From: Algoriphagus zhangzhouensis
GTDB taxonomy: Bacteria; Bacteroidota; Bacteroidia; Cytophagales; Cyclobacteriaceae
NCBI RefSeq assembly: GCF_900148515.1
Contig: NZ_FRXN01000004.1
Location: 62,001-126,000, forward strand
DNA length: 64,000 nucleotides
Reading direction: 5' to 3'
Both the position numbers and the translations under genes were made by a program. Below the pieces are notes generated by a model. That model made no database searches. It saw nothing but the letters and a program-made list of their open reading frames with translations, and was not told the origin of the DNA. Shown one piece after another: positions 45,952 to 54,176 of the stretch; the stretch's first letter is position 1; the number at the start of each line of letters is the position of its first letter.

Positions 45952-45984
45952 AAAAAACGGGGACCAATTTGGTCTCCGTTTTTT
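45952..45984. terminator. Bidirectional terminator between DUF885 and the Spy-plug gene
   Basis: AAAAAACGGGGACCA (45952-45966) and TGGTCTCCGTTTTTT (45970-45984) form a 15-bp stem with one G.T pair and a 3-base loop. The arms end in A and T runs, so it can stop both converging transcripts. Confidence 0.9.
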
Positions 45985-46008
45985 CTATAAAAATTAACCG
46001 TATCTGAA

Positions 46009-46770
46009 TTATTTTTCTTTTAGAGTGATGACAATTGCACCATTTTTTGCATTTGAACCAAATAGGTTAACCGCGCTCTTTCCTTTAAGTACATTGATAC
46101 TTTCAATATTATTCGGCTCTATATCTTTCATTTTAGAAGATGGAATTACTTCAAAAGAATCACCCTTAGAAATAATATACAAAGGAGCATCATCACCTCC
46201 ATTTTGAGCTTGGACTGCGATAGACCCTTTGACACCTTGAGTGATTGATGTGGCATAGGATGGTCGTCCAGAGACTACTGCTGTTCCATTGACAGAGGCT
46301 ACACCCATACTCGAACCTACAGGTGAAGGATATCCTACCACGGTCACCACATTATGTTTGTCCAAATAATTGATTTGATCTTCGGTCAATTCATTCTTGA
46401 TGGCCACCAAAGAGTTTAATTGCTTTTTCTTGAGCTTGTTTTCAATTTCTAGGACAACATCCATTTGTTTGGAGACCGCTGTCTGATCGATTTTGGTTTT
46501 TTCCAACATCTTTTCAAGCTTGGAGTTAGCTTCATCCAGATCCCATTTTAAAGTGGAGAATTCACCGGCGTTTTCTGCATGGATTTTTTTGATTTTGACG
46601 GCCTGAGCATCAGTTAAATTGATTTCATTTCTAGCATCCATTATTCGGTCAGCAGAAAAGAGGTTGCCTTTGAAGATGTCCGGTCCCTGAGCAGCTTTAG
46701 GAGTTACAACCAATTGCCCAAAGGCAAAGTTTGAGAGCAGGATAAGTGCGATTACTAATAGGTTTTTCAT
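46009..46770 (-). CDS. Spy/CpxP-like protein with a C-terminal TonB-plug-like domain
   Basis: A 253-residue exported protein (signal peptide, cleavage near FAFGQ). Residues of about 45-145 are helical and carry two LTxxQ motifs, LTDAQAVKIKKIHAEN and LTEDQINYLDKH, as in Spy/CpxP and heavy-metal sensor proteins. The C-terminus reads PNNIESINVLKGKSAVNLFG then AKNGAIVITLKEK, which is the last strand-helix-strand of a TonB-receptor plug. No barrel follows. It sits 12 bases after an anti-sigma candidate and two genes after an ECF sigma factor, so it is probably the periplasmic sensor of that system. The fold call is from motifs only. Confidence 0.7.
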   Translation of the reverse strand: MKNLLVIALILLSNFAFGQLVVTPKAAQGPDIFKGNLFSADRIMDARNEINLTDAQAVKIKKIHAENAGEFSTLKWDLDEANSKLEKMLEKTKIDQTAVSKQMDVVLEIENKLKKKQLNSLVAIKNELTEDQINYLDKHNVVTVVGYPSPVGSSMGVASVNGTAVVSGRPSYATSITQGVKGSIAVQAQNGGDDAPLYIISKGDSFEVIPSSKMKDIEPNNIESINVLKGKSAVNLFGSNAKNGAIVITLKEK

Positions 46771-46782
46771 TGTGGTGTTGGT

Positions 46783-47094
46783 TTAGAAATCAGTCAAAAG
46801 GGAGGAAGTCGTAGATTCCCAGGTATCGATAAATGCCTTTTCTTCTATGATGATTTGTTGTTCATTATTTTCACCTTGCTCCAAGGAGATGATTATCACC
46901 TCTGCCGGTGCTTCAGGCGCTTGGGATAGTTGGAAGAACCAAAAGCATCCTACCAAGAAGCTGGCAGCAATGCCAGATGGGAGCCACCAGTTGATAGCTT
47001 TTACTTTTGTTTCTGGAAACTCGGGAATCTCCAGCTGTTGATCTTGCTTTTTCATTTCTGAGAAAAAGCTGTGTAGCATTTCGTCATTTTCCAT
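46783..47094 (-). CDS. Short one-pass membrane protein, probable anti-sigma factor
   Basis: A 103-residue protein with about 35 cytoplasmic residues, one transmembrane helix (LPSGIAASFLVGCFWFFQLS) and an acidic periplasmic tail. There is no zinc-binding motif. Its start overlaps the end of the sigma factor gene by 11 bases, the translational coupling common in sigma/anti-sigma pairs. By position and shape it is a CnrY-like short anti-sigma factor; that is inference. Confidence 0.68.
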   Translation of the reverse strand: MENDEMLHSFFSEMKKQDQQLEIPEFPETKVKAINWWLPSGIAASFLVGCFWFFQLSQAPEAPAEVIIISLEQGENNEQQIIIEEKAFIDTWESTTSSLLTDF

Positions 47095-47578
47095 TTTGCT
47101 CGATCAGTTGAGATTTTTGAATCAATTCTTTGAGTTTTTTCTTTCCTCGCTCATAGTGAGTTCGGGCCGTACCTACATTGATTTGTAGGATTTCTGCGCT
47201 TTCAGCGATAGTCATTTGATGGTAAAAGACCGCCATAATCACCTCTCGCTGCATTTCTGGAAGTTTTTTGATTATCCCTTCATAATCCGTGGAGTCTACT
47301 TCCTCGATCGTATCGATTGGGTCGTAGCTTTCTTCTAGAGGGACTACTTTTCCTGCTTTTCTATACTCATCGATGATAGTGTATCGAATTATAGAGAAGA
47401 GCCAGGTTTTAGCTTTTTTAGGATCCTTGAGCTTTGCTTTTCCTTCCAGAATCTTCAAATAAGACTGCTGCAACATATCTTTTGCCAGTTCATCATCGAA
47501 TTGACAACATTGCCTTGCCCAGATATAGGCATCGCGATGAAGCTGTTTAAGGATATGTTCGAGCTCTGTCCGATTCAT
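47084..47578 (-). CDS. ECF sigma factor
   Basis: A 164-residue sigma-70 family protein with only regions 2 and 4. Region 2: KDMLQQSYLKILEGKAKL and KTWLFSIIRYTIIDEYRK. Region 4: LPEMQREVIMAVFYHQMTI, then AESAEILQINVGTARTHYER, the recognition helix. A 47-residue linker joins them. ECF factors direct RNA polymerase to envelope-stress or specialised promoters and are held by an anti-sigma factor, here the overlapping next gene. The target promoters are unknown; self-regulation is usual but I see no clear motif. Confidence 0.92.
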   Translation of the reverse strand: MNRTELEHILKQLHRDAYIWARQCCQFDDELAKDMLQQSYLKILEGKAKLKDPKKAKTWLFSIIRYTIIDEYRKAGKVVPLEESYDPIDTIEEVDSTDYEGIIKKLPEMQREVIMAVFYHQMTIAESAEILQINVGTARTHYERGKKKLKELIQKSQLIEQNGK

Positions 47579-47819
47579 TTACATCCATTAGTCGGGTAAA
47601 TGGAGGAATATATGACAATAGAATTGAAAATTATTCAGGAATAAAAAATGATTCCCTGCTTAAGGACCATTACTCATACCTACTTTGATTTTTTGAGATG
47701 GAAGACCGATGACCGAAGTTTCCAAGACTTGATTCTCAAAGCAGCTTTTTAGCCAATCTGAATTTCAATGGTGGAGATAGGGGAAAACAAAATATGGAAA
47801 TTTGAAGACACTGAAAATC

Positions 47820-47851
47820 AAATTTTTCAATTTTTCAATTTTTCAATTTTC
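47820..47851. repeat. Tandem 8-base repeat at the 3-prime end of the barrel gene
   Basis: AATTTTTC occurs at 47821-47828, 47829-47836 and 47837-47844, with a fourth copy one T short at 47845-47851. The barrel gene stop codon (47827-47829) lies inside the array, so the last residues of that protein are encoded by the repeat. The rest of the 248-base gap to the sigma gene shows no gene or RNA I recognise. Confidence 0.8.
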
Positions 47852-48507
47852 GAATCTTTTATCTTAAATAAATAAGCCAATGAAAACTCGAGATTAGTGG
47901 AGGACATGTCAAAAATACGGTCTTGACCCTCTGGATTGGTGAAATCATAGGAAAAGCGGACTTCCGCAGCTAGGGTGCTTTTGCCGAAGAGTTTGGAAAT
48001 TCCTGCACCTCCTGTCAATCCATACATAAACCTATTTGGCGAATCATCAGATCCTCCAAAGGTTGGGATCTCCGCCGGGCTTGCATCGCTAAATTCACGT
48101 TGAACATCTTTGGCATTTACCAAATAGCCAAAATGAGTCCCCATTTTTATCTGAAATCTTCCAGACCTCCCAGCATAGAACGATGCCAAAAACGGAACTT
48201 TTAAATAGTTGAACTCTGTGATGTTTGTGGCAATCGGATCCAAATCTTCATTGATCTGCTTATAGCCTAATGTGATCCATTGGAGATTAAGTTCTACACC
48301 TGCGTTTTTTGAATTGAAATGCTCTACTACCAAAGCAAAAGTAGGCTTACCGACACTTTCAGCTGTAATTCCTTTAGAATTGGCAGCTGGTCGATACGTG
48401 TAGGTGGCATTGGTATATCCTCCTCGAATTCCGACGCTAGTCTGTGCCATCGTCGAAAATCCACATATCAATAAGAATAAAACTAAAAGGGTGCTACGCA
48501 TACCCAA
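47827..48507 (-). CDS. Outer-membrane beta-barrel protein
   Basis: A 226-residue protein with a signal peptide (cleavage near STMAQ) and alternating strands typical of an eight-stranded barrel (TSVGIRGGYTNATY ... LEFSLAYLF). The C-terminal signal is SLAYLF; the following KIKDSKIEKLKN is an addition encoded partly by the tandem repeat. It follows the large MG2/plug gene by 21 bases and precedes the ECF sigma gene by 248. An alternative start is the Met two codons in. Function unknown. Confidence 0.75.
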   Translation of the reverse strand: MGMRSTLLVLFLLICGFSTMAQTSVGIRGGYTNATYTYRPAANSKGITAESVGKPTFALVVEHFNSKNAGVELNLQWITLGYKQINEDLDPIATNITEFNYLKVPFLASFYAGRSGRFQIKMGTHFGYLVNAKDVQREFSDASPAEIPTFGGSDDSPNRFMYGLTGGAGISKLFGKSTLAAEVRFSYDFTNPEGQDRIFDMSSTNLEFSLAYLFKIKDSKIEKLKN

Positions 48508-48528
48508 AATAAGGGAATCTGATCGAAA

Positions 48529-51312
48529 TTATTTTTGATTAATTGTGAAAGTACCTGAAATAGGAGTTCCATTGATAGAAAGACCTCTAATTTCTACAGT
48601 CATTGGACCAGCATTATCATTTGTGAAGAAAGTGATGGTTGCATTTCCTGACTCGTCAGTGACAAGCATCGGATTCCAGTATAAAGTTTGGCGAATATCT
48701 TTTGCCATTGATTCTTCCTCCTGCTCATAATCTACTTGATAAAAGCTTTGAGGAGGCTGGTAGCCTTCTATAGTGAACATTGACATTCCTTTGGCACCAA
48801 GAGGGCCTGATCCACTTCCACCTTCTTTGAGATAAACGGCGATAACTCCATTTTTGCCCTGCTCCCCAAGGGTAGATACTATTCGAGAAACAACTTCTAC
48901 TCGGTCTATATCCCGTGGGTCGATAGTGCGCAAATTATCCGCTGCGGTAATTGAACCAACACTTGGTCTAACCGCTCCATTAACCATCACGACCGGTTCA
49001 AAAGAACCTGAAGCAGAGCTTCCTCCTCCTCTGATTCGAATTTGTTGCTGACCTGAAGTACCTGCGATAATAACTCTCATTCCCGGTACATTTCCTGCCA
49101 AACTATTAACCAAATCTACCGTATTGCCTGTTCCCATCAATTTGTCTCCAGTGACGATATAATCTGGATCTCCATAGATTGCTTGGCTGCTTTTCTTTTC
49201 TTTAGTATCATCTTCAGCTTCTTCGCCTGTTGGAGTAGATTCTACCAATTGCAACGGACGAATAGCTTCGTCAGCTTTTGTTGTCTGAGGAAAAATTGGA
49301 TTTGATGGAAGAACAACTGGTGCTTTTAAATCTTCAACCAATTCTACGTTCTCAATGGGTTTGCCTTTTTTGTCCATCGCTTGGATAGCGAGTTTCATTG
49401 GTCCATAAAACTCCATATCCTCCATGGCAAATTCTCCATTTTTGTCAGACTCCAAGTCAATCATTCCTTCAAAATCATTGACAAAAACTGTGATTTCACC
49501 TTCCTCGCCTTTGCCTTTCTCATCGGACACTTTCCCTTTTTGTGTAAGCCCCTTTTCAATAGCGTAGGAGAAGCGATCCAGATTTACTGTTTCGGGTATC
49601 TTCTCCAATTTCAATTGTTCCGCGATATTGACAGGGTAGGGAGCCATTGGGATTTGAGTTTGATCAATTACAGAAACTGCTAAAAGCGCCTGAATTCCCA
49701 TTTGGGATTGATCTTTTGCAGAAAGAGTCAAGGTTACTTTTTCTCTTTTACTATACTGGTCTTGATTCGTTTTGATAGAGAAATTCTGATTTTGAACCTC
49801 TGAGCTTGCGTCAGGGATTACTCTAGAATATAAATCCAAAACCTCCAATGGTTGGATGAAAAGGTAGTTAGGACCATAGTTTCTATTCCAGTTTGTGTAG
49901 GCTCTCAAGAAATATTTCTCTTCCGAGAGGCTGTCAGGCAAATGAAAATTGCCAGAAACGCCACCGTCGAAGATTTTAAACTTTTTCTCAATAATATAAT
50001 CTCGGTTAGCATTGATGAGTTCTACATAAAGTACTTTGCTCAGCTCTTCCTTTAGATAAGGATTGCCATAGTTGAAAAAGGCCTTAAAATAAACCTCATC
50101 CCCAGCATAGTAGACTGGTTTGTCGGTATGTATGAATACTTTTTCTTGGAGGTTTTGAGCTGTCCTTTCCAAACTTTGGAGCTGAATGGCTTTTTCGGCA
50201 TCGTAATCCAAAGGCAATAGGGTTGAAATCCGCTTTCTATCCATGTCACCTGAAAAAACCAAATCTTGCGGATTTAGAACGGAACCGTTTTCTTTTACTC
50301 TGACCTTTCCGCTACTGACTTCTAGCCAAGAAACAGGATAAGGAGCATCTTTATAAGTATTGACTTGAGTGTAACCTTTTTGATAATGGATTTCTATTCG
50401 ACCTTTCATATTGATCAAATACTCCCCAGGTTTGTCTGCTTTGGTTACTAAGTTGTCTGGTTTGTATTCTACAACTGATCTCCCCAATTCATTAGCAAAA
50501 ATATCTGAGCGCATATTCATAGAAGGGGATCCTCCTGCTTTATCTCCATAGAGATAAAATCCTTCTTTTTGATGCTCGCCTGTCAACAAAGCCCGAAACA
50601 TATTTTGAGGTGATTTTCTATAAGTTTCTGCTCTGTTTTGTTCCCAAGCTACCCGTTGATTCTCTGATTCAGGAGTCATTTCCTCAAAGCGTGCTGCTCC
50701 AGCGATTCTATAGCTTGTTGGATTGTCGAAAAACTCCTTCAAGTCAAAGGTGATTTTATAGCCTAGGTAATTGTTTATGATTTCAATTGGCAGAAGTGCC
50801 TCTGCTTTAAAGCTTCCTTTTTCTTCAGCCTCAGGAAAATCGACTACCCAGGGATTTTGGATTTCGGATTGTCCTGCAATCGCATCATTACCAAGGAATA
50901 GGTTTTCAAATTTCCGTAGATCTCTTTCCCAACTTTTGTCTCTTTTTGCTTTGATTTCCACATCGGAAAGCTCGGTTTCCAATGCTTTCATACTTAGGTT
51001 CACTGTCAAAGTTCCCCCTGGATTCAAGGTGACAGGCTTGGTCTGAGCTTCATATCCCATAAAAGAAAAGCTCAACTCTATAGCACCTGGCTCCAATCCT
51101 TCCAAAATGTATGCACCATCCATATCAGTGACCGTGGAAATCGTCGTGTTATTGATAAATACATTGCAAAATGGAAGCGTTTCACCAGTTTCAGAGTCTT
51201 TGACGGTCCCTTTGATTGATGCGGTTTGAGAAAAAGCAAATAGGGTAGTAGCGAAAGTGAGGAATAGAATTCCGAATATTCTTTTTTGCAAATTGGCTGA
51301 AAAAAATCTCAT
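48529..51312 (-). CDS. Carboxypeptidase-like, MG2 and TonB-plug domain protein without barrel
   Basis: A 927-residue exported protein (signal peptide, cleavage near FAFSQ). A CarboxypepD_reg-like domain covers about 31-115 (ASIKGTVKDSETGETLPFCN). A second region of unknown fold follows, then an MG2 macroglobulin-like domain from about 390 (KVFIHTDKPVYYAGDEVYFK). A TonB-plug domain lies at about 715-845 (NVPGMRVIIAG, IRIRGGGSSA, IDRVEVV), and the end is alpha-2-macroglobulin-like (LYWNPMLVTDESGNATITFF). No beta barrel follows the plug. The family is known in Bacteroidota as a surface or periplasmic protein of unsettled function. It is probably co-transcribed with the barrel gene 21 bases downstream. 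Confidence 0.83.
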   Translation of the reverse strand: MRFFSANLQKRIFGILFLTFATTLFAFSQTASIKGTVKDSETGETLPFCNVFINNTTISTVTDMDGAYILEGLEPGAIELSFSFMGYEAQTKPVTLNPGGTLTVNLSMKALETELSDVEIKAKRDKSWERDLRKFENLFLGNDAIAGQSEIQNPWVVDFPEAEEKGSFKAEALLPIEIINNYLGYKITFDLKEFFDNPTSYRIAGAARFEEMTPESENQRVAWEQNRAETYRKSPQNMFRALLTGEHQKEGFYLYGDKAGGSPSMNMRSDIFANELGRSVVEYKPDNLVTKADKPGEYLINMKGRIEIHYQKGYTQVNTYKDAPYPVSWLEVSSGKVRVKENGSVLNPQDLVFSGDMDRKRISTLLPLDYDAEKAIQLQSLERTAQNLQEKVFIHTDKPVYYAGDEVYFKAFFNYGNPYLKEELSKVLYVELINANRDYIIEKKFKIFDGGVSGNFHLPDSLSEEKYFLRAYTNWNRNYGPNYLFIQPLEVLDLYSRVIPDASSEVQNQNFSIKTNQDQYSKREKVTLTLSAKDQSQMGIQALLAVSVIDQTQIPMAPYPVNIAEQLKLEKIPETVNLDRFSYAIEKGLTQKGKVSDEKGKGEEGEITVFVNDFEGMIDLESDKNGEFAMEDMEFYGPMKLAIQAMDKKGKPIENVELVEDLKAPVVLPSNPIFPQTTKADEAIRPLQLVESTPTGEEAEDDTKEKKSSQAIYGDPDYIVTGDKLMGTGNTVDLVNSLAGNVPGMRVIIAGTSGQQQIRIRGGGSSASGSFEPVVMVNGAVRPSVGSITAADNLRTIDPRDIDRVEVVSRIVSTLGEQGKNGVIAVYLKEGGSGSGPLGAKGMSMFTIEGYQPPQSFYQVDYEQEEESMAKDIRQTLYWNPMLVTDESGNATITFFTNDNAGPMTVEIRGLSINGTPISGTFTINQK

Positions 51313-51369
51313 GTGTTTTTTGGGATAGAATCTTTGAAAAATAAGCTTTTAATTTTATTATGAAAAAAT

Positions 51370-51393
51370 AAAAGCTCCTCGAAAGGAGCTTTT
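51370..51393 (-). terminator. Terminator of the gltX transcript
   Basis: AAAAGCTCCT (51370-51379) and AGGAGCTTTT (51384-51393) form a 10-bp stem. On the minus strand the loop reads TTCG, a very stable tetraloop, and a T-rich stretch follows. It lies 9 bases after the stop codon of the 65-residue gene. Confidence 0.9.
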
Positions 51394-51401
51394 TATAAAT
51401 A

Positions 51402-51599
51402 TTAGGATTTTTTCACATCATCCAGATCATCTCGGTCTTTGAGTTTTTTGTCTTCCACATTTTGGTTCAAAAACTCATTGATCTTATCGATGGGAAAGGA
51501 GGAGCTGATTTCACCGAAAGAATTGATTTCCATTTTGAAACCTTTCAATTCCTCGTGCACTTTTGGATCCTCGTCTTTCTTTTTTTTCTTCTTGCTCAT
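51402..51599 (-). CDS. Small lysine-rich protein downstream of gltX
   Basis: A 65-residue soluble protein: a poly-lysine start (MSKKKKKKDEDPKVHEELKG), a middle with FKMEINSFGEISSSFPIDKI and a charged end (DRDDLDDVKKS). I do not recognise it beyond that. It starts 11 bases after gltX and ends at a strong terminator, so it is part of the gltX transcript and probably real. Confidence 0.7.
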   Translation of the reverse strand: MSKKKKKKDEDPKVHEELKGFKMEINSFGEISSSFPIDKINEFLNQNVEDKKLKDRDDLDDVKKS

Positions 51600-51610
51600 G
51601 GCTTTGGTAT

Positions 51611-53149
51611 TTATCCTGCTATGCTTAACGTATCCAAGGCAAATCGGATGCGTTTGGCCACTTCAGCCGTTCCTAAGATAGCAAATATCTCCATCAAATC
51701 CGGTCCGCCACCTACACCTGTTACCGCTAAACGTACAGCTTGCATGACTTTACCCAACTTGATTTCTTCCGCTTCGGCAGACTCACCCAATAAGGTTTTG
51801 GCTGTTTCTGCATCAAATGTTCCAGAAAAATTATCCAAAACTCCTGCATAATGAGTCAAAACTTTAACAGCATCCTCATTCCATTTTTTCGATGCTACTT
51901 GCTCATCAAAAGAATCTGGAGCTATGACAATGTATTGATAGTCTTTCCAGAATTCGGAAGGGAAAGTAACTCGCTCTTTTGTCAGACGAACAATATTTTC
52001 TGCTAGTTCTGGAGAGATTTCAGTTCCTGAGGACTTGGCATCAGCTGCTACAAATTCTGCTAATTCAGAATCAGGTTTTGATCTCAAATATTGCTCATTG
52101 TACCACTTAGCTTTAGCGATATCAAACTTGGTTCCTGACTTACCGATTCTCTCAATGGAGAAGGCTTCTACCAATTCTTCTTTGGAGAATATCTCCTGAT
52201 CATTTCCTGGGTTCCATCCCAAGAATGCCAAGAAGTTCAAGAAAGCATCAGGTAAGTATCCTTGCTCTCTAAATCCGGCTGCAGTTTCCCCAGTAGCTTT
52301 ATTTTCCCAGTTTAATGGGAATACAGGGAAGCCTAATTTGTCTCCATCACGCTTAGAAAGCTTACCGTTTCCATCTGGCTTCAATAGCAGAGGCAAATGG
52401 GCAAATTGAGGCATGGTGCTTTCCCAACCAAAGAATTTATACAGCAATACGTGCAAAGGAGCTGAGGGTAACCACTCTTCACCACGGATCACATGGGTGA
52501 TTTCCATCAAATGATCATCTACGATATTCGCCAAGTGATAAGTAGGCATCCCATCAGATTTCATCAAAACTTTGTCATCCAAGGTGGAGGAATGAACCAT
52601 CACCCAACCACGGATCATATCGTTGAGACGAACTTCCTCTTTACGAGGAATTTTAACTCTGATGACATAAGGATCTCCTGAAGCCAATCTCTCTTTTACT
52701 TCCTCCTCAGAAAGCGTCAGGGAGTTTTTCATCTGAGTTCTGGTAATACTGTTATATTGAGGCTGAACTACGCGGGCAGCGGTCAATCTTTCTCTCATTG
52801 CTTCCAATTCCTCAGAAGTATCGAAAGCATAGTATGCATGACCTTTTTCAACTAAATCCAGTGCGTACTGCATGTAATCTGCTTTACGCTCCGACTGTCT
52901 GTAGGGGCCAACGTCACCTGGATTCCAAGGGCTTTCATCAGCTGTGATGCCTAGCCATTCCAAAGAATCTTTGATGTAATCTTCAGCTCCTGGAACAAAT
53001 CGAGTCTGGTCAGTATCTTCTATTCTCAGAAGGAATTTTCCTCCGTTCTTTTTTGCAAAAAGATAATTGTAAAGGGCGGTTCTCACGCCTCCGATATGTA
53101 AAGGCCCTGTGGGTGAAGGGGCAAATCTTACTCGAACTTCTCTACTCAT
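51611..53149 (-). CDS. gltX: Glutamyl-tRNA synthetase
   Basis: A 512-residue class I synthetase: the HIGH motif as GPLHIGGVRTALYNYLF (about 15-31) and the KMSKS motif as KLSKRDG (near 259). The C-terminal helical anticodon-binding domain follows from about 330. It charges tRNA-Glu. Whether it is discriminating cannot be read from the motifs. The gene is followed after 11 bases by a small lysine-rich gene. Confidence 0.96.
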   Translation of the reverse strand: MSREVRVRFAPSPTGPLHIGGVRTALYNYLFAKKNGGKFLLRIEDTDQTRFVPGAEDYIKDSLEWLGITADESPWNPGDVGPYRQSERKADYMQYALDLVEKGHAYYAFDTSEELEAMRERLTAARVVQPQYNSITRTQMKNSLTLSEEEVKERLASGDPYVIRVKIPRKEEVRLNDMIRGWVMVHSSTLDDKVLMKSDGMPTYHLANIVDDHLMEITHVIRGEEWLPSAPLHVLLYKFFGWESTMPQFAHLPLLLKPDGNGKLSKRDGDKLGFPVFPLNWENKATGETAAGFREQGYLPDAFLNFLAFLGWNPGNDQEIFSKEELVEAFSIERIGKSGTKFDIAKAKWYNEQYLRSKPDSELAEFVAADAKSSGTEISPELAENIVRLTKERVTFPSEFWKDYQYIVIAPDSFDEQVASKKWNEDAVKVLTHYAGVLDNFSGTFDAETAKTLLGESAEAEEIKLGKVMQAVRLAVTGVGGGPDLMEIFAILGTAEVAKRIRFALDTLSIAG

Positions 53150-53207
53150 GCTTGGCTGTTATTTCTTGTCGAGGTGAATGACCTCAAGGATTCAATTAAA
53201 TCAGCTG

Positions 53208-53215
53208 CAAAGATA
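53208..53215 (-). promoter_or_regulatory. Candidate gltX promoter
   Basis: On the minus strand this is TATCTTTG, a perfect -7 element, 58 bases before the gltX start. The leader in between contains a small GAGGT/ACCTC stem around GAATG. No clear -33 TTG at standard spacing. Confidence 0.5.
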
Positions 53216-53272
53216 GGGATTTGTCAAGGAAGGGAAATTCTAGCTTGGGATTATTCTGTCAATTAAAAGTGA

Positions 53273-53563
53273 CTATTCTTTCTCAATCACCTTTTTCAAA
53301 TACCCCAAAACAAAAAATGCGATCATAGCACCTACTCCGGGGAGTGACAAAATGAGCATTTTCAGAAATTTTTCATTTTCCTCAGGTGTGAAATGGAAGA
53401 AGGAAAATTCCACGGATATCCTCCAGTCAGTCATCAGGTCCAAGTAGGAGAGGTAGATGAAATAAATAGAAAGACAGATAAGAAGTACTGCCAATACCTG
53501 GAAAATACTGATTACAACTGTCGCCAAATTTTTGGCCGGATCAATTAAGCTGGGAGAATTCAT
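53273..53563 (-). CDS. Small two-helix membrane protein of unknown function
   Basis: A 96-residue protein with two hydrophobic segments (about 15-40 and 70-90) around a polar loop that includes FTPEENEKFL. I do not recognise a family. It lies between gltX and rplS with its own gaps on both sides (123 and 196 bases), so it is probably a separate unit. A real gene is likely from the clean start and transmembrane pattern. Confidence 0.6.
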   Translation of the reverse strand: MNSPSLIDPAKNLATVVISIFQVLAVLLICLSIYFIYLSYLDLMTDWRISVEFSFFHFTPEENEKFLKMLILSLPGVGAMIAFFVLGYLKKVIEKE

Positions 53564-53709
53564 TGTGAAAAAAGATTGATTAAATATAAAATTTAACTCT
53601 CAGGGAATCAATGAACTGCGTGTTAAAATTGGCTAATGTGTTGGTAATGAAGATAACGAAAAGTGTTAAGGCTTTATTTTAATCAAATGCTCAATGGTCT
53701 AAAAATCAA

Positions 53710-53739
53710 AAAAAGGAACCCATTGCTGAGTTCCTTTTT
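53710..53739 (-). terminator. Terminator of the rpsP-rimM-trmD-rplS operon
   Basis: AAAAAGGAAC (53710-53719) and GTTCCTTTTT (53730-53739) make a 10-bp stem with a 10-base loop, T-rich on the minus strand. It begins 20 bases after the rplS stop. The remaining bases to the two-helix gene hold nothing I recognise. Confidence 0.88.
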
Positions 53740-53759
53740 GATGAGAAGAGTATGCACTC

Positions 53760-54125
53760 TTAGTGCTTCACTCTGATTTTTTCCTTGATACGAGCAGCTT
53801 TACCTTGACGTCCTCTCAAGTAGAACAATCTAGCTCTTCTTACTCTACCTTGTCTCAATACGTCGATTTGCTCGATAGCTGGAGAAAGGATTGGGAAGAT
53901 ACGCTCAACACCGATTCCGTTGGAGATTTTTCTTACTGTGAAAGTCTCACCGTTGGAGTTAGGGTTTTTACGTTGGATCACAGTTCCTTGGAACTGCTGA
54001 ACTCTTTCCTTGTTGCCTTCTTTAATACGTACGTGTACGTTGATTGTATCACCAGCTTTGAAAGAAGGGAATTTGGCTCTAGCCTCTTGGTATTCCGCTT
54101 CTACAATTTTCAATAGTTCGCTCAT
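53760..54125 (-). CDS. rplS: 50S ribosomal protein L19
   Basis: A 121-residue basic L19: [20 protein letters not shown] and [20 protein letters not shown] near the middle, [20 protein letters not shown] then [17 protein letters not shown] towards the end. It sits at the 30S-50S interface. It closes the rpsP-rimM-trmD-rplS operon; length is typical. Confidence 0.97.
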   Translation of the reverse strand: MSELLKIVEAEYQEARAKFPSFKAGDTINVHVRIKEGNKERVQQFQGTVIQRKNPNSNGETFTVRKISNGIGVERIFPILSPAIEQIDVLRQGRVRRARLFYLRGRQGKAARIKEKIRVKH

Positions 54126-54176
54126 AGCTTTTATATTTTATGCTTTCGCTGTTTGGCCAACGCGTGGCTTTTTGAA

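Noticed and set aside
47579-47826. Remnant gene in the gap between the ECF sigma gene and the barrel gene
   Set aside because: No frame of useful length, only repeat-like words such as GACCGATGACCGAAG; nothing supports a pseudogene.
53763-54116. 117-residue open frame on the plus strand across rplS
   Set aside because: Exactly antisense to the L19 gene, with a Ser/Thr/Leu-rich meaningless product.
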